Positions 1-7,873 are shown, counted from the stretch's first letter. The stretch: 64,000 nt of DNA from Mesorhizobium sp. CA8 (GCF_020164955.1 NZ_JAIUHG010000007.1:1-64000); one strand, 5' to 3'. The notes: generated by a model not told the origin, from the sequence alone. Program-made: numbers and translations.

Positions 1-77
1 TGGTTGCTCACCACCGCGACATCCTCGCTCACCGAGCCGGTCGACACACCGCCGATCACCGGCACGTCGTTGGTGCC
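1..77. repeat. direct repeat within VCBS modules, copy 1
   Basis: Identical to 325-401 over 77 bases. It encodes the junction between two VCBS modules (GTNDVPVIGG side). The 324-base period equals 108 codons, so the copies stay in frame. The repeat probably continues beyond the left edge of the window. Confidence 0.9.
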
Positions 78-1217
78 GTGGATGGTGACGGTGACCACCT
101 GGCTGGCGGTGCCGTCGGAGGAGACGGCGGTGAAGCTGTCGGTGATGGAATCGCTGGCGCCGAGCTGCTGGATCGCCGTCTGCGTGTTGTCGGCGCTGTA
201 GGTCCAGTTGCCGGCGGCATCGAGGCTGAAGGTGCCGTAGGTGCCGGCGATGCTGGCATGCGCCGCGAAGCTCGACTGGCCCTGGTCGACGTCGGCGATG
301 GTCAGCGCGCCGGAGGTGTTCAGGTGGTTGCTCACCACCGCGACATCCTCGCTCACCGAGCCGGTCGACACACCGCCGATCACCGGCACGTCGTTGGTGC
401 CCGTGATATTCACGACGATATCGTAGCTCGCCGTTCCATCCGCGGACTTCACGGTCAAAGTGTCGGTTACATGCTGCCCCTGGGTCAGCGGGTCGGCGAG
501 GGCCTGATTGAGGGCATAGCTCCATACGCCCGATGTCGCGTCAAAGGTGAAGGTGCCGTAGGTTCCCTGAAGACTGGGCGGCGCCTGAAAATGATTCTGG
601 CCAGCATCAACGTCCGAAATGATCAGCTGTCCATGGCCGCTGGGATCGCCGGGCACACTGTTAGCGAGGCCACCCGCTTCCAGCACAGTCTGGTCGGCGC
701 CCGATGCCGCAGTGATCGTGGCGGCGTCGTTGGTGCCCTGGATGTCGACCGAGACGCTGGCCCAACTCAGCGTGCCGTTGCCGAGCTTGATCGCATAGGT
801 AAAGGTCTCGTGGATATGATCGTTTGCGCCAAGTGCCTGCAGGCTTGAGAAGCCGCGCTCCGCCAGATAGCCGGAGAGGTTCATCTCCACCTTGCCGTTG
901 TTGATGCGGATCTGGACACCGTCAGCAATAGCCTCCCAGTTCGAGATGCCGGTTGACAGCACATCCTGGGTTGTCAGGTCGAGGGGGGCGTATTGCTTAG
1001 TTGAGGTCGACGCCGACACGCCGTCATCTACCGAAAACAGCGTCTTTGCATTGCCCCCCAAATCATTCGCCATCACATCGAGCACGATGATCGTCTGAGA
1101 TCCCGAGGCGAGGACGACCGTGTCTTCGGTGTAATTGAAAACATCATTCTGCGCCTGCGGCGTATTGGAGAATGACACAGTTGTCCCGCCGGCACCGGAG
1201 ATTTGCGTCGTGGCCAT
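1..1217 (-). CDS. VCBS-repeat giant surface protein, N-terminal part
   Basis: The reading frame starts at the ATG at 1217 and is still open at the window edge, so only about 405 N-terminal residues are visible. After roughly 140 non-repeat residues it passes into VCBS/cadherin-like modules. Each module ends in the GTND signature (GTNDVPVIGG) and has a core of the type GTYGTF..D..G.WTY. Consecutive modules are 108 residues apart and nearly identical in DNA. No signal peptide is visible, which fits RTX-like proteins exported by a type I system through a C-terminal signal outside the window. A purine-rich GGGGGTAG lies five bases before the ATG. The VCBS identification is secure. A role as a secreted or surface adhesin is inferred from the family. 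Confidence 0.85.
   Translation of the reverse strand, partial: MATTQISGAGGTTVSFSNTPQAQNDVFNYTEDTVVLASGSQTIIVLDVMANDLGGNAKTLFSVDDGVSASTSTKQYAPLDLTTQDVLSTGISNWEAIADGVQIRINNGKVEMNLSGYLAERGFSSLQALGANDHIHETFTYAIKLGNGTLSWASVSVDIQGTNDAATITAASGADQTVLEAGGLANSVPGDPSGHGQLIISDVDAGQNHFQAPPSLQGTYGTFTFDATSGVWSYALNQALADPLTQGQHVTDTLTVKSADGTASYDIVVNITGTNDVPVIGGVSTGSVSEDVAVVSNHLNTSGALTIADVDQGQSSFAAHASIAGTYGTFSLDAAGNWTYSADNTQTAIQQLGASDSITDSFTAVSSDGTASQVVTVTIHGTNDVPVIGGVSTGSVSEDVAVVSN
325..401. repeat. direct repeat within VCBS modules, copy 2
   Basis: Exact copy of 1-77 at a distance of 324 bases. Such near-identical modules allow copy-number change by recombination and are a common cause of collapsed assemblies. 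Confidence 0.9.
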
Positions 1218-2303
1218 TTTCTACCCCCTGCGGACAGACGCTCCCGGCGTCCGCCTTTTGGCCGTCTTGAGACGGCTGACTACCCCATGCCGAATGAATC
1301 GGCGCCCAGTCTGATGGGGGAGGAAATGATTGGAGTGCCATTCAACCAGGCGCAACCCGAGATCCAGTCCGTGAACGGCCAGCCCTAAATGGCGGTTCAC
1401 CGACAGGCGGTGGCTTAATGATGATGGCTACGACGGCGATGGTCGCCGCGTTGCGTTTCCCCTACCCCAGTAGCGCCGTAGCTCGTTGTTGCCAGTCGGG
1501 AGTTAATTCACGCTACCCTATATATTAGGATATTATTAACTCTACCCCACCGCGCGTCAATCTCGAATTCGATAAAGAGTTAATGCCAGCAGGCGTACTT
1601 GTACGAACGCAGACAGTCTGGGCAAGCTGCTGGATCTGATATACCAAAAATCACAAATGGGGCGTTCATAGGTGCGTATCGCACACCCCACATGGGGCTT
1701 AGACTTTTGCCCGTCATGAACTGCGGTCCTGCCCCGAGCATACTCCGCTCTGATTTCGTAGCCGCAGTCAGGGCCAGGGAATTTAGGGAGCGCCCGATCT
1801 CAGGCGGGACAAAGCCGGATGCAGCGTCTGACACGGCGTCACTTCGGTCAACTTGCACCATGCGCTTGACGAACTCTTAGCGGCGACCGGCGGCAGTCAA
1901 GCTGCCTAGCCGCGCCCAGCAAGTTAATGTTCGGGAGCCGAACCAATCCGCGGAAATATTTTGTTATATTTTTGTTGGTTAAGACTGTGCCGAGTCTATG
2001 GTCAAGTCTCTGGGAACAAAAACAAATTCCTCAACTTAGATTCCGCCTCTGGCACCATTAGCTTATAATTGTATTTTTCTTCTCACAAGCCGTCTTCGCA
2101 CCCACTGGTGGTGCCTTCTGGCCGTTGGTCCCGCTCCGCGGCGATATTGTTGCCGCCACCGCGGATGATTGTCGTTGGAATGGCCCTCCGTTTTCGCAGG
2201 CAGTGCTTTCGATCGCGAAAGCCATTTTGAAACTCGCTGCTTTCTCGTCTACCCGCAAGCCGGGCGCCTGTCAGTCGTGCAACGCCGGCTGCGGCTTCGA
2301 CCG
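1218..2303. other. long gene-free region upstream of the VCBS gene
   Basis: About 1.1 kb without a convincing gene. Two overlapping 93-codon frames at 1580-1880 on opposite strands match nothing I recognise and look like chance. Parts (1500-1580 and 1920-2080) are clearly more AT-rich than the rest of the window. It contains a perfect 7-base inverted repeat at 1261-1276 (GCCGTCT-TG-AGACGGC) and four copies of the heptamer CTACCCC. Probably the control region of the minus-strand adhesin gene. Confidence 0.6.
1221..1548 (-). promoter_or_regulatory. four GGGGTAG heptamers upstream of the VCBS gene
   Basis: Reading the minus strand, GGGGTAG occurs at 1221-1227, 1280-1286, 1462-1468 and 1542-1548, with a near copy (AGGGTAG) at 1513-1519. 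The first copy coincides with the ribosome-binding region of the VCBS gene. The others lie in the leader or promoter region. They may be binding sites for a regulator or RNA-binding protein (GGA-like motifs). The function is unknown. Confidence 0.3.
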
Positions 2304-2328
2304 GGAACAAAGCCGTGACACGATTGTT
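2304..2328 (+). promoter_or_regulatory. EcfG-type promoter for the DUF4142 gene
   Basis: GGAAC (2304-2308), a 17-base spacer and GTT (2326-2328) match the alphaproteobacterial general-stress sigma (EcfG) consensus. The site ends 34 bases before the ATG at 2363. Confidence 0.75.
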
Positions 2329-2362
2329 CGGCCCCTGGCCATCGAGCAAAGGAACCTGAATC

Positions 2363-3088
2363 ATGAGCGCGCGGACACTCGCACCGCTGGCTTTGGCCAT
2401 GGCGTCGCTCGCCTTTCCGGCCGTCGCGGCCGACAACGCACAGACCTTCGTCGACAAGGCCGCCGTCGGCGGATTGTTCGAGGTGGATTCGAGCAAGCTT
2501 GCGCAGGACAGGGCCAAGCAGCAGCAGGTCAAGAATTTTGCCGAGAAGATGATTGCCGATCACGGCGCGGCGAATGACAAGCTGAAAAAGCTCGCCACGG
2601 AGCAGAAGCTGCAAGTGCCGGCTAGCCTCGACGCCGCGCATCAAAGCGACCTGGGAAAGCTGCGGAACACCACGACAGGATTTGACCAGCCTTATGTCGA
2701 GATGCAACGCAGAGCCCACGCGGATGCGGTGAACCTCTTCCAGTCCTACGCCAAGGATGGCGACAATCCCGGCCTGAAGGCGTTCGCGGCGGAGACCCTG
2801 CCGACCCTGAAGATGCATCAGGACATGATCGACAAAATCGCGGCCGCGAACGCAAGCATGCCGGCGGTCAAGTCGGCATCGACACCCAAACCGCCTGCGC
2901 CGGTACCGGGCGCCAACAGTTTCACCGAAGCCCAGGCAAAAGCCCGCATCCAGGACGCCGGATATACCGACATATCCTCGCTCGCCAAGGACGGCCAGGG
3001 CATCTGGCGCGGTGAGGCGAAGAAGGACGGCAAAAGTATCTCCGTCGCGCTCGACTATCAGGGCAACGTATTCGTTGGCCAACAGTAA
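2363..3088 (+). CDS. DUF4142 exported protein with PepSY-like tail
   Basis: A 241-residue protein with a cleavable signal peptide (cut near AVAA-DN, residue 23). Next comes a helical, ferritin-like DUF4142 domain at about 25-160 (core QQVKNFAEKMIADH). A proline-rich linker follows, and then a C-terminal module at about 190-241 that resembles PepSY-like domains. DUF4142 proteins are periplasmic, and their biochemical role is not established. In rhizobia they are common members of the general stress regulon, which fits the EcfG promoter directly upstream. An AAAGGA ribosome site precedes the ATG. The next gene follows after 20 bases, so the three genes to 3890 are probably one transcript. Confidence 0.8.
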   Translation: MSARTLAPLALAMASLAFPAVAADNAQTFVDKAAVGGLFEVDSSKLAQDRAKQQQVKNFAEKMIADHGAANDKLKKLATEQKLQVPASLDAAHQSDLGKLRNTTTGFDQPYVEMQRRAHADAVNLFQSYAKDGDNPGLKAFAAETLPTLKMHQDMIDKIAAANASMPAVKSASTPKPPAPVPGANSFTEAQAKARIQDAGYTDISSLAKDGQGIWRGEAKKDGKSISVALDYQGNVFVGQQ

Positions 3089-3108
3089 TCATGACAGGAG
3101 TCACCAAG

Positions 3109-3669
3109 ATGCAAACGATCACCGCGCTGTTCGACGACTATGACGATGCGGCTGATGCCGTGGGCGAGTTGGAATCCATGGGCGTGCCGACATCCGACCT
3201 CAGTATCGTCGCAAACAATGCCGATGGCCGGCTTTCCCCTGCGGCCGAAGACGCGGCCAGCGGAGCCGGCATCGGTGCGGTGGTGGGCGGCGCCGGCGGT
3301 TTGGCGACCGGTCTCGGCGCAATGGCAATACCTGGCGTCGGTCCAATCGTGGCGGCTGGCTGGCTGGCGGCGACCGCCGCGGGCGCGGCCGCCGGCGCCG
3401 TCCTGGGCGGAGCGGCCGGCGGCATCATTGGCAGCCTGACGGATGGCGCCGACGTGTCGGAACGTGATGCCCACGTCTATGCCGAAGGCATCCGCCGAGG
3501 CGGCGCGCTGGTCACCGCTCGCGTCGAGGATGACCTCGCTCCGCAGGCGCAAGCAATCCTCCACGGCTCCAGATCCGTGGACGTCGCCGAACGGCGCAAC
3601 GAATATGAAGCAGACGGCTGGACAGGATTTGACCCGGCGCCCGGCGGTTACCGCCCGCAGAGCAAATAG
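3109..3669 (+). CDS. YflT-like stress protein with glycine-zipper region
   Basis: A 186-residue protein. I chose the ATG at 3109 because AGGAG (3096-3100) sits eight bases before it; the in-frame ATG at 3091 has no ribosome site. Residues 1-40 resemble the general stress protein 17M/YflT fold (TALFDDYDDAADAVGELE...), a ferredoxin-like domain that samples small ligands or partners. A glycine/alanine-rich hydrophobic stretch at about 50-110 forms a glycine zipper likely to insert in or lie on a membrane. A second alpha/beta segment follows (ALVTARVEDD). The family is widespread in rhizobial stress regulons. The function is unknown. Confidence 0.75.
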   Translation: MQTITALFDDYDDAADAVGELESMGVPTSDLSIVANNADGRLSPAAEDAASGAGIGAVVGGAGGLATGLGAMAIPGVGPIVAAGWLAATAAGAAAGAVLGGAAGGIIGSLTDGADVSERDAHVYAEGIRRGGALVTARVEDDLAPQAQAILHGSRSVDVAERRNEYEADGWTGFDPAPGGYRPQSK

Positions 3670-3677
3670 GAGGCGGC

Positions 3678-3890
3678 GTGAAACGAGTGCTGTGGCCCCT
3701 GATACTGACTGTCGTGGTCCTGCTGGCCTGTTATGCGGCGTTCATCTATGTCGAGCGAGGCTGGCCCACGGCGCCGCTGAAGCGGACGCCCGAGCAGAAC
3801 CAGGGTGGCAACGCACCGCAGGATACGTCTCCGGCGGCCGGCATAAAAAAGAACCCGCAAGACAGCAGCAAAATGCCAGGCAACCAATGA
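3678..3890 (+). CDS. small single-pass membrane protein
   Basis: A 70-residue protein that begins with GTG at 3678 behind a strong AGGAGG (3668-3673). One transmembrane helix (about residues 4-24) is followed by a hydrophilic, glutamine- and proline-rich tail predicted outside the cytoplasm. The gene lies nine bases after the YflT-like gene and belongs to the same transcript. I do not recognise the family. Confidence 0.65.
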   Translation: MKRVLWPLILTVVVLLACYAAFIYVERGWPTAPLKRTPEQNQGGNAPQDTSPAAGIKKNPQDSSKMPGNQ

Positions 3891-3893
3891 ACG

Positions 3894-3910
3894 TCACGCG
3901 AAACGCGTGA
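3894..3910. terminator. hairpin between convergent genes
   Basis: Perfect inverted repeat TCACGCG-AAA-CGCGTGA, four bases after the stop at 3890. It lies between the plus-strand transcript and the minus-strand gene ending at 3944. There is no clear U-tract, so its strength as a terminator is uncertain. Confidence 0.5.
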
Positions 3911-3943
3911 GCCTAATTAAAGCCGATATTTCGGGTCGATTCG

Positions 3944-4207
3944 TTATTCGCGTTGGACGAATTTGTTGAAACGGCTGGGCAATCCTTCGGCGGTGATGTC
4001 CTGGTGCACGAAGGCAAGCCCGTTGCCGTCCAATATCGCGAAGAACTCTTCCCATTCGACGGGCTGCAGATCGTCTTCGCACTCGCCGAAATCTACACGT
4101 AGCACAGCGGCCTCGCCCGCTGTGCGCGCGACCGCTGGTCTGCCTTCGCGGGCTTCGATCCAGGCCCGGATCACCTCGTGATTCGTGGTTTTCAACGGCT
4201 CGCTCAT
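3944..4207 (-). CDS. small conserved protein, paralogue of 8889-9161
   Basis: An 87-residue acidic protein. The start at 4207 (MSEPLKTTNHEV) was chosen by alignment with its paralogue at 8889-9161, which begins MSEAKTTTNHDD. Both share T-T-N-H, an R-x-D-F-G segment, an E-W-[ED]-E-F-F segment and the end SRFNKFVQR. I recall that homologues in rhizobia are often mislabelled as alpha-glucan branching enzymes. Nothing here supports such an activity. A near-match to an EcfG promoter (GGAAC, then ATT in place of GTT) lies at 4265-4289. The function is unknown. Confidence 0.75.
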   Translation of the reverse strand: MSEPLKTTNHEVIRAWIEAREGRPAVARTAGEAAVLRVDFGECEDDLQPVEWEEFFAILDGNGLAFVHQDITAEGLPSRFNKFVQRE

Positions 4208-4627
4208 GATAACTTCCCGTTCTGTCGCCATCCTGCCGTTTTGCTCGTCGCCGAATGAATATCCAATTCGTTTCCGGCCCTTTCGTTCCCCGAGATCGCT
4301 GACGGCAAGGGCGCGGCTTGGTCGCGGCCGACGCAACCAGAACTCCGCGATCGTTTCGCTTATCCGCTTCGGCGCCTCACGCGTTGGGGAGTGACCGACA
4401 TCAGAGAGAAGCCGACGGTCATAGCCGGCGGTAGAATGGCGCTCCTTCCTTCCGAACTTTTGGCAAGCACGACAAGATCGTCCTCGCCAATGGAGCGGCA
4501 GCGCCGGAAGCGAGATGATCTTCGCGGCGATCTGCTTGCGGACCAGTTCTGTGTAGCGCGGATCAGTCTCCGCTTCAGCCCAGAGTGGCTGAAGAACATC
4601 TGACGGTCAGTGCAACCTGGCGCTTTC
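4208..4627. other. region without a convincing gene
   Basis: About 420 bases. A 70-codon plus frame (4391-4603) and overlapping minus frames are present. None has a recognisable family, a good ribosome site and plausible composition together. It probably holds the promoter of the gene ending at 3944 and the downstream region of the gene ending at 4628. Confidence 0.5.
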
Positions 4628-5230
4628 TCACCGCATGGTCGTCTCGCCAGCCTTGCTTCGCCGGGCCTTGGGAGGCACCAGTCGGCCGGCATTGGTCCGC
4701 AAGCCTCTGAAGAACTCCTCCAGATATGGCAGCAGTTCGAACAGCAGGATCGTGGTCATGACTGCCGCGATATAGGCAACCGGCAACTGCTGCTGCTTCC
4801 AGGCGAGTTCGAAGCGAGCGCTCTCTGGCCCAAACCCGAATAGCGCCAGAAACTGGCCCCAGTGCAACGAAACCACGCCGACGAGGCCCATCAGCGGGAT
4901 CATCTCCAGGAAGCTGTGCACGTGCTGTTCGATCGGGGTGACCGTACGCGCGGTGGTGGCGTAACGTACGTCCCATATGGCAGTCGCTTCATGGATGAGA
5001 AAAGCGATCATCATCACGGCGATGATCAGGGCGTCGATCTCCAAGAACATCGCCGCGAGCAAAGGAATGCCGACCTCCGCGAACATCAGCAGATGGATCA
5101 GGGATTCCTTTGCTCCGGTCGTAGATTCGATATGCGTCGCGCGATGGCAGAGCCAGTCGGCGAATCCAGCGATCAGCCAGACGGGCAACACGAAATACAT
5201 CAGAATGAGCACCATCGGATCGTTCAGCAT
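4628..5230 (-). CDS. histidine-rich integral membrane protein
   Basis: A 200-residue protein with about four or five hydrophobic helices (near residues 6-24, 44-63, 66-80, 108-130 and 150-168). Acidic residues and histidines sit at helix ends: D25, H29, H33, H46, E52, H80, E81, D87, E101, H103, H105 and E109. This clustering recalls membrane di-iron enzymes of the fatty-acid hydroxylase/desaturase type, although the canonical HxxHH boxes are absent. The C-terminus is basic and cytoplasmic. I recognise the protein only as a conserved rhizobial membrane protein of unknown function. Metal binding is inference. Confidence 0.7.
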   Translation of the reverse strand: MLNDPMVLILMYFVLPVWLIAGFADWLCHRATHIESTTGAKESLIHLLMFAEVGIPLLAAMFLEIDALIIAVMMIAFLIHEATAIWDVRYATTARTVTPIEQHVHSFLEMIPLMGLVGVVSLHWGQFLALFGFGPESARFELAWKQQQLPVAYIAAVMTTILLFELLPYLEEFFRGLRTNAGRLVPPKARRSKAGETTMR

Positions 5231-5421
5231 GAAGCTGCGCTCCGCCCCTGGCCTGTTTGCGCTGTTATTCGTTTCATGAAGTACTCATGCGATCTCCCTT
5301 TTTGCCTGGACTCGCCGCAGCCGAATTTTCGCGCCGGCAATGGCCGCGGGTCAGATTTGCTGCATTGAGGTTCGAGCGCCGCTGGCGACTGTCACAACAA
5401 TCGCCGATCGATAGGGTTCAA

Positions 5422-5847
5422 TCAGCGCACAAAACGACTTCTCAGCCAGGCAAGAAAGCGATTGCTGGTGATGATCCTGCGGACGCGCTGAGCAGCCCAG
5501 CCGGCCTGCATGGTCGCGCCGGCATGGCAGCTGCAGACGATTTCATGCAGTTGCCAATCGGCGAGTTCAAAGAAACGTCTGGCTTCCCCGTAGGTGTCGG
5601 ATTGCAAGCCCGATGCCCTGAGCAGCGGGTCCTCAAAGGCAACGGTAAGGGGGGATCCTGCCGCCCGGGCTTCTTCGCGCATCCCTGGATAAAGATACTC
5701 GGTGCCGGTGAGCGCAGCCAGAGAACGCAACGGATTGCGGTCAAGGAGTTCTGCCCACCTCTCTATCTTCTCAGTGCGTGTCGCAAGCGGCACGAGCGGA
5801 TTGATGTCAGCGACTGAGTGCAATTGGTCGAGCGTTTGGTGTTTCAT
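5422..5847 (-). CDS. conserved hypothetical protein
   Basis: A 141-residue soluble, mainly helical protein. The ATG at 5847 has a GGGAG ribosome site on the minus strand. Residues 1-60 are rich in leucine and charged residues, and the middle carries a C-x-C-H cluster (IVCSCHAG). The C-terminus is basic. An exact EcfG-type promoter lies about 140 bases upstream (5988-6012), so it is probably a stress gene. The family is not known to me. Confidence 0.6.
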   Translation of the reverse strand: MKHQTLDQLHSVADINPLVPLATRTEKIERWAELLDRNPLRSLAALTGTEYLYPGMREEARAAGSPLTVAFEDPLLRASGLQSDTYGEARRFFELADWQLHEIVCSCHAGATMQAGWAAQRVRRIITSNRFLAWLRSRFVR

Positions 5848-5987
5848 AACAAGCTCCCATCTATTCTTCTGTGACCGGTTTACTCCCGAGAGATCGGCGG
5901 GCCCGCGCGCAACGGACCAGGACGCGGGCCATCAGTTTGCCACCCGATCTTCGGCAGACGTCCAGCAACGGAGCCTGCACGGCATCG

Positions 5988-6012
5988 AACTGGCCGCCGC
6001 CCCGAATGTTCC
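5988..6012 (-). promoter_or_regulatory. EcfG-type promoter, minus strand
   Basis: On the minus strand GGAAC (6012-6008), 17 bases, GTT (5990-5988). It would transcribe the gene starting at 5847 with a leader of about 130 bases. Confidence 0.6.
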
Positions 6013-6124
6013 GAAGGAAGCCCTATCCGCGTTTTTGGGCGCGCCGTCGCCTGCAATGGCGGAGTGTCGAATGGCTGGAGCAATTCTAGGAAAAGCGTGA
6101 GCCGTTTTCCGTCCGGATTGGATC

Positions 6125-6481
6125 TCAAGCTCGAACTTGATTCTCGATCACCTGGTTCGCAAGCTTGACCAAATCCAGGATCGGCGCCGGTTTTGACAGA
6201 TATGGCGTGTCGTGAAAGACAGACGCCTGAAATTCCGGATCGTAGCCAGAGTGTACAATGAAGGACACGCCCAGCGCCTTGAGACGACTGGCGGCAATAC
6301 CGCGCTGCCCATCCAGCAGTTGTATATCTATAATGGCCAAATCCGGCGTGTGGTCGGCGAGCCAGATTTCAGCGGCCCGCTCTGAGGCGACGCAGGCCAC
6401 GTCGAATCCGCTGTCCATCAATCCATTCGCCACGTCCGAAGCGATCAGATACTCGTCTTCCACGATCAATGCTAAGGGCAC
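6125..6481 (-). CDS. single-domain response regulator
   Basis: A 118-residue CheY-like receiver with no output domain. Acidic residues E8 and D9, the phospho-acceptor D52 (AIIDIQ), S78 at the switch position (VHSGY) and K97 (LSKP) are all present, so phosphorylation is plausible. The start is GTG at 6481. An exact EcfG-type promoter ends about 20 bases upstream. Single receivers of this kind feed into or out of stress phosphorelays in rhizobia. The partner kinase is not in the window. Confidence 0.85.
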   Translation of the reverse strand: MPLALIVEDEYLIASDVANGLMDSGFDVACVASERAAEIWLADHTPDLAIIDIQLLDGQRGIAASRLKALGVSFIVHSGYDPEFQASVFHDTPYLSKPAPILDLVKLANQVIENQVRA

Positions 6482-6502
6482 TTTTATCGGTCCCGTGGCC
6501 TC

Positions 6503-6527
6503 AACAAGGCGCCGGCCGGCTTGTTCC
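6503..6527 (-). promoter_or_regulatory. EcfG-type promoter of the response regulator
   Basis: Minus strand GGAAC (6527-6523), 17 bases, GTT (6505-6503). The start codon of the receiver gene lies about 20 bases downstream. Confidence 0.75.
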
Positions 6528-6577
6528 CAAGATAAGGGGGCAGAGCCGGCTCTCCGGAGGGGGCACCCAGGTGCTCG

Positions 6578-6829
6578 CTAGCCGTTCCGACGTCGGCCCT
6601 TGAGGCTTTTCCGGGCGGGGAAGCGCAGGACGTTTTCCTGCGGCGCTCCGTCGATATTGCCGAGTGGATTGGGACCGGCCTGGACCAGCCCACCGTTTCC
6701 GGGTTGGCGGAGCACGACCACTTCAGGCTCGGCCGAAGCAAGGCCTGATCCGAGCAGGCGGGCAAACTCGGGGTGCAGCCCGTCGCCTCTGGGAGCTGCC
6801 AGCGTGTCCAGCGGTAGGAAGGGAAGCAT
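6578..6829 (-). CDS. possible small protein of unknown function
   Basis: An 83-codon frame whose ATG at 6829 is preceded by GAAAGG at a suitable distance on the minus strand. The product is proline- and glycine-rich with a basic C-terminus. I recognise no family. It lies between the receiver gene and the small genes at 6866-7353, on the same strand. Treat it as a tentative call. Confidence 0.35.
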   Translation of the reverse strand: MLPFLPLDTLAAPRGDGLHPEFARLLGSGLASAEPEVVVLRQPGNGGLVQAGPNPLGNIDGAPQENVLRFPARKSLKGRRRNG

Positions 6830-6865
6830 GCTATGACCTTTCTTCGGCTATGCAGCCCGCAGTCC

Positions 6866-7189
6866 TCATTCCGCCGCCGCTTTTTCGCGCCTTGCCTCAT
6901 CGAAGTCGACCGACGACACTATCTTGCCGCTTGCGTCCCTGACCCGGACGGCCCAGCCCTCCTGCCCGCCTTCGGTCGCCATGTCGTCCAGCAGATCGAT
7001 TGCCGAGCGCAACGCCTCGTCATGCGCGACCTCCAGGCTTGCCAATTCCACGCCCTCGAGCTGTCGCACGCTGCCGTTGTCGCGATATTCGAATGTGAAC
7101 GGACCGTCCGGCTTGGTCGAGGTGGCAGGTCTGGCGGGATGGCTGTCCTGCTGGATTGAGGGCCCTCCGAATTGTCGAAGACCGCACAC
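6866..7189 (-). CDS. small DUF6894-like protein, start uncertain
   Basis: A 107-codon frame with GTG start at 7189. The part from about residue 30 looks genuine (a compact beta-alpha domain: FTFEYRDNGS, then EALRSAIDLLDDMA, then WAVRVRDASGKIVSSVDF) and resembles the small rhizobial DUF6894 proteins. The first ~28 residues look artificial and overlap the next frame upstream in another phase. Either this is a downstream gene with a short overlap or the two frames are one gene broken by a frameshift. The function is unknown. Confidence 0.5.
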   Translation of the reverse strand: MCGLRQFGGPSIQQDSHPARPATSTKPDGPFTFEYRDNGSVRQLEGVELASLEVAHDEALRSAIDLLDDMATEGGQEGWAVRVRDASGKIVSSVDFDEARREKAAAE

Positions 7190-7353
7190 TGAGCCATCAT
7201 ACCTTTGGCGCGGCCGACAAGAGCGGCTTTATCGAGCCTCAATCGCGGATCGGATACCGGCATCGTGATGGCGATCTTTTCACCGCCTTCGCCAAGGAAC
7301 TCGACGATCATGCCGTCGGGTCCAGCATGTACTTCGGTTCCTAGAACCTGCAT
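6919..7353 (-). CDS. small protein, genuine N-terminal half only
   Basis: A 144-codon frame with ATG at 7353. Residues 1 to about 65 look like a real protein (an LGTEVHAGPDG start, then IVEFLGEGGEKIAITM and an ALVGRAKGMMAQ helix). The remainder is arginine/serine/tryptophan-rich and runs antiphase to the better frame at 6866-7189, so it is probably not translated product of the ancestral gene. A frameshift near 7110-7190 would explain both frames. A near-match to an EcfG promoter (GGAAC-N17-CTT, 7387-7411) lies upstream. Confidence 0.4.
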   Translation of the reverse strand: MQVLGTEVHAGPDGMIVEFLGEGGEKIAITMPVSDPRLRLDKAALVGRAKGMMAQCAVFDNSEGPQSSRTAIPPDLPPRPSRTVRSHSNIATTAACDSSRAWNWQAWRSRMTRRCARQSICWTTWRPKAGRRAGPSGSGTQAAR

Positions 7354-7507
7354 CGCCGCCTCGTCATCTTCACTTGATGAAGATTAAAGCTGGCCCAATC
7401 GGAAAAGTTCCGGCTCTGTTCAAGCTTGCCGCGTCAATGTTCGGCAAGCCGGAGAAGATGGTCTCCAGCGGCGCTTCTCATCGCCTCTTGCGTCACAGCT
7501 TCAGGCG

Positions 7508-7532
7508 GGAACAGCAAGGCCGGACGGATGTT
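7508..7532 (+). promoter_or_regulatory. EcfG-type promoter
   Basis: GGAAC (7508-7512), 17 bases, GTT (7530-7532), 20 bases before the ATG at 7553. Confidence 0.75.
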
Positions 7533-7552
7533 TGGTTGTGAAGGAGATGTCC

Positions 7553-7873
7553 ATGACCCCACCGACCAAGCGAACAGCGGCGGAGGAACGAGGCGAGATC
7601 CAGGCGGGTATGAACCAGGACAAGACACCCGGCTTCGATCCGGCAGCCGCGCCCCTGGAAACGGATGCGGAGGCCAGTGGCAACGCCAATCCGGCCCGTC
7701 CCGCTGCACTGCATGAACCGAAACTCACCAACCAGGCGAGCTTCGCGAACGCAATGCGGCGCCCTGAGAACGCGCCCGGCCTTCAGCCGGCCAGGACGGC
7801 ACCTGTGCTGGTGATTGCGGCGCTCGTGATCCTGGCGGTCGTCGCGTTCCTGTTTGCCGCGCTGCTCCGATAA
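7553..7873 (+). CDS. small tail-anchored membrane protein
   Basis: A 106-residue protein. The ATG at 7553 was chosen over in-frame starts at 7532 and 7547 because AAGGAG (7541-7546) sits six bases before it. The first ~80 residues are hydrophilic and disordered (Ala/Pro/Glu-rich). A single hydrophobic helix of about 21 residues ends the protein, with only one residue after it, a tail-anchored layout. The EcfG promoter directly upstream marks it as a stress gene. The family is not recognised. Confidence 0.65.
   Translation: MTPPTKRTAAEERGEIQAGMNQDKTPGFDPAAAPLETDAEASGNANPARPAALHEPKLTNQASFANAMRRPENAPGLQPARTAPVLVIAALVILAVVAFLFAALLR

Noticed and set aside
1580-1880. Two overlapping 93-codon frames on opposite strands in the region upstream of the VCBS gene
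   Set aside because: Neither has a ribosome site or family. They mirror each other, as expected by chance.
3944-4207. Annotation of this family as alpha-glucan branching enzyme
   Set aside because: An ~90-residue protein without any glycoside hydrolase family 13 motif cannot be such an enzyme; the label seems to be a propagated error.
4265-4289. EcfG-like site before the gene starting at 4207
   Set aside because: GGAAC is present but the -10 reads ATT instead of GTT. Not counted among the exact sites.
7387-7411. EcfG-like site before the gene starting at 7353
   Set aside because: GGAAC-N17-CTT; mismatch in the first -10 base.
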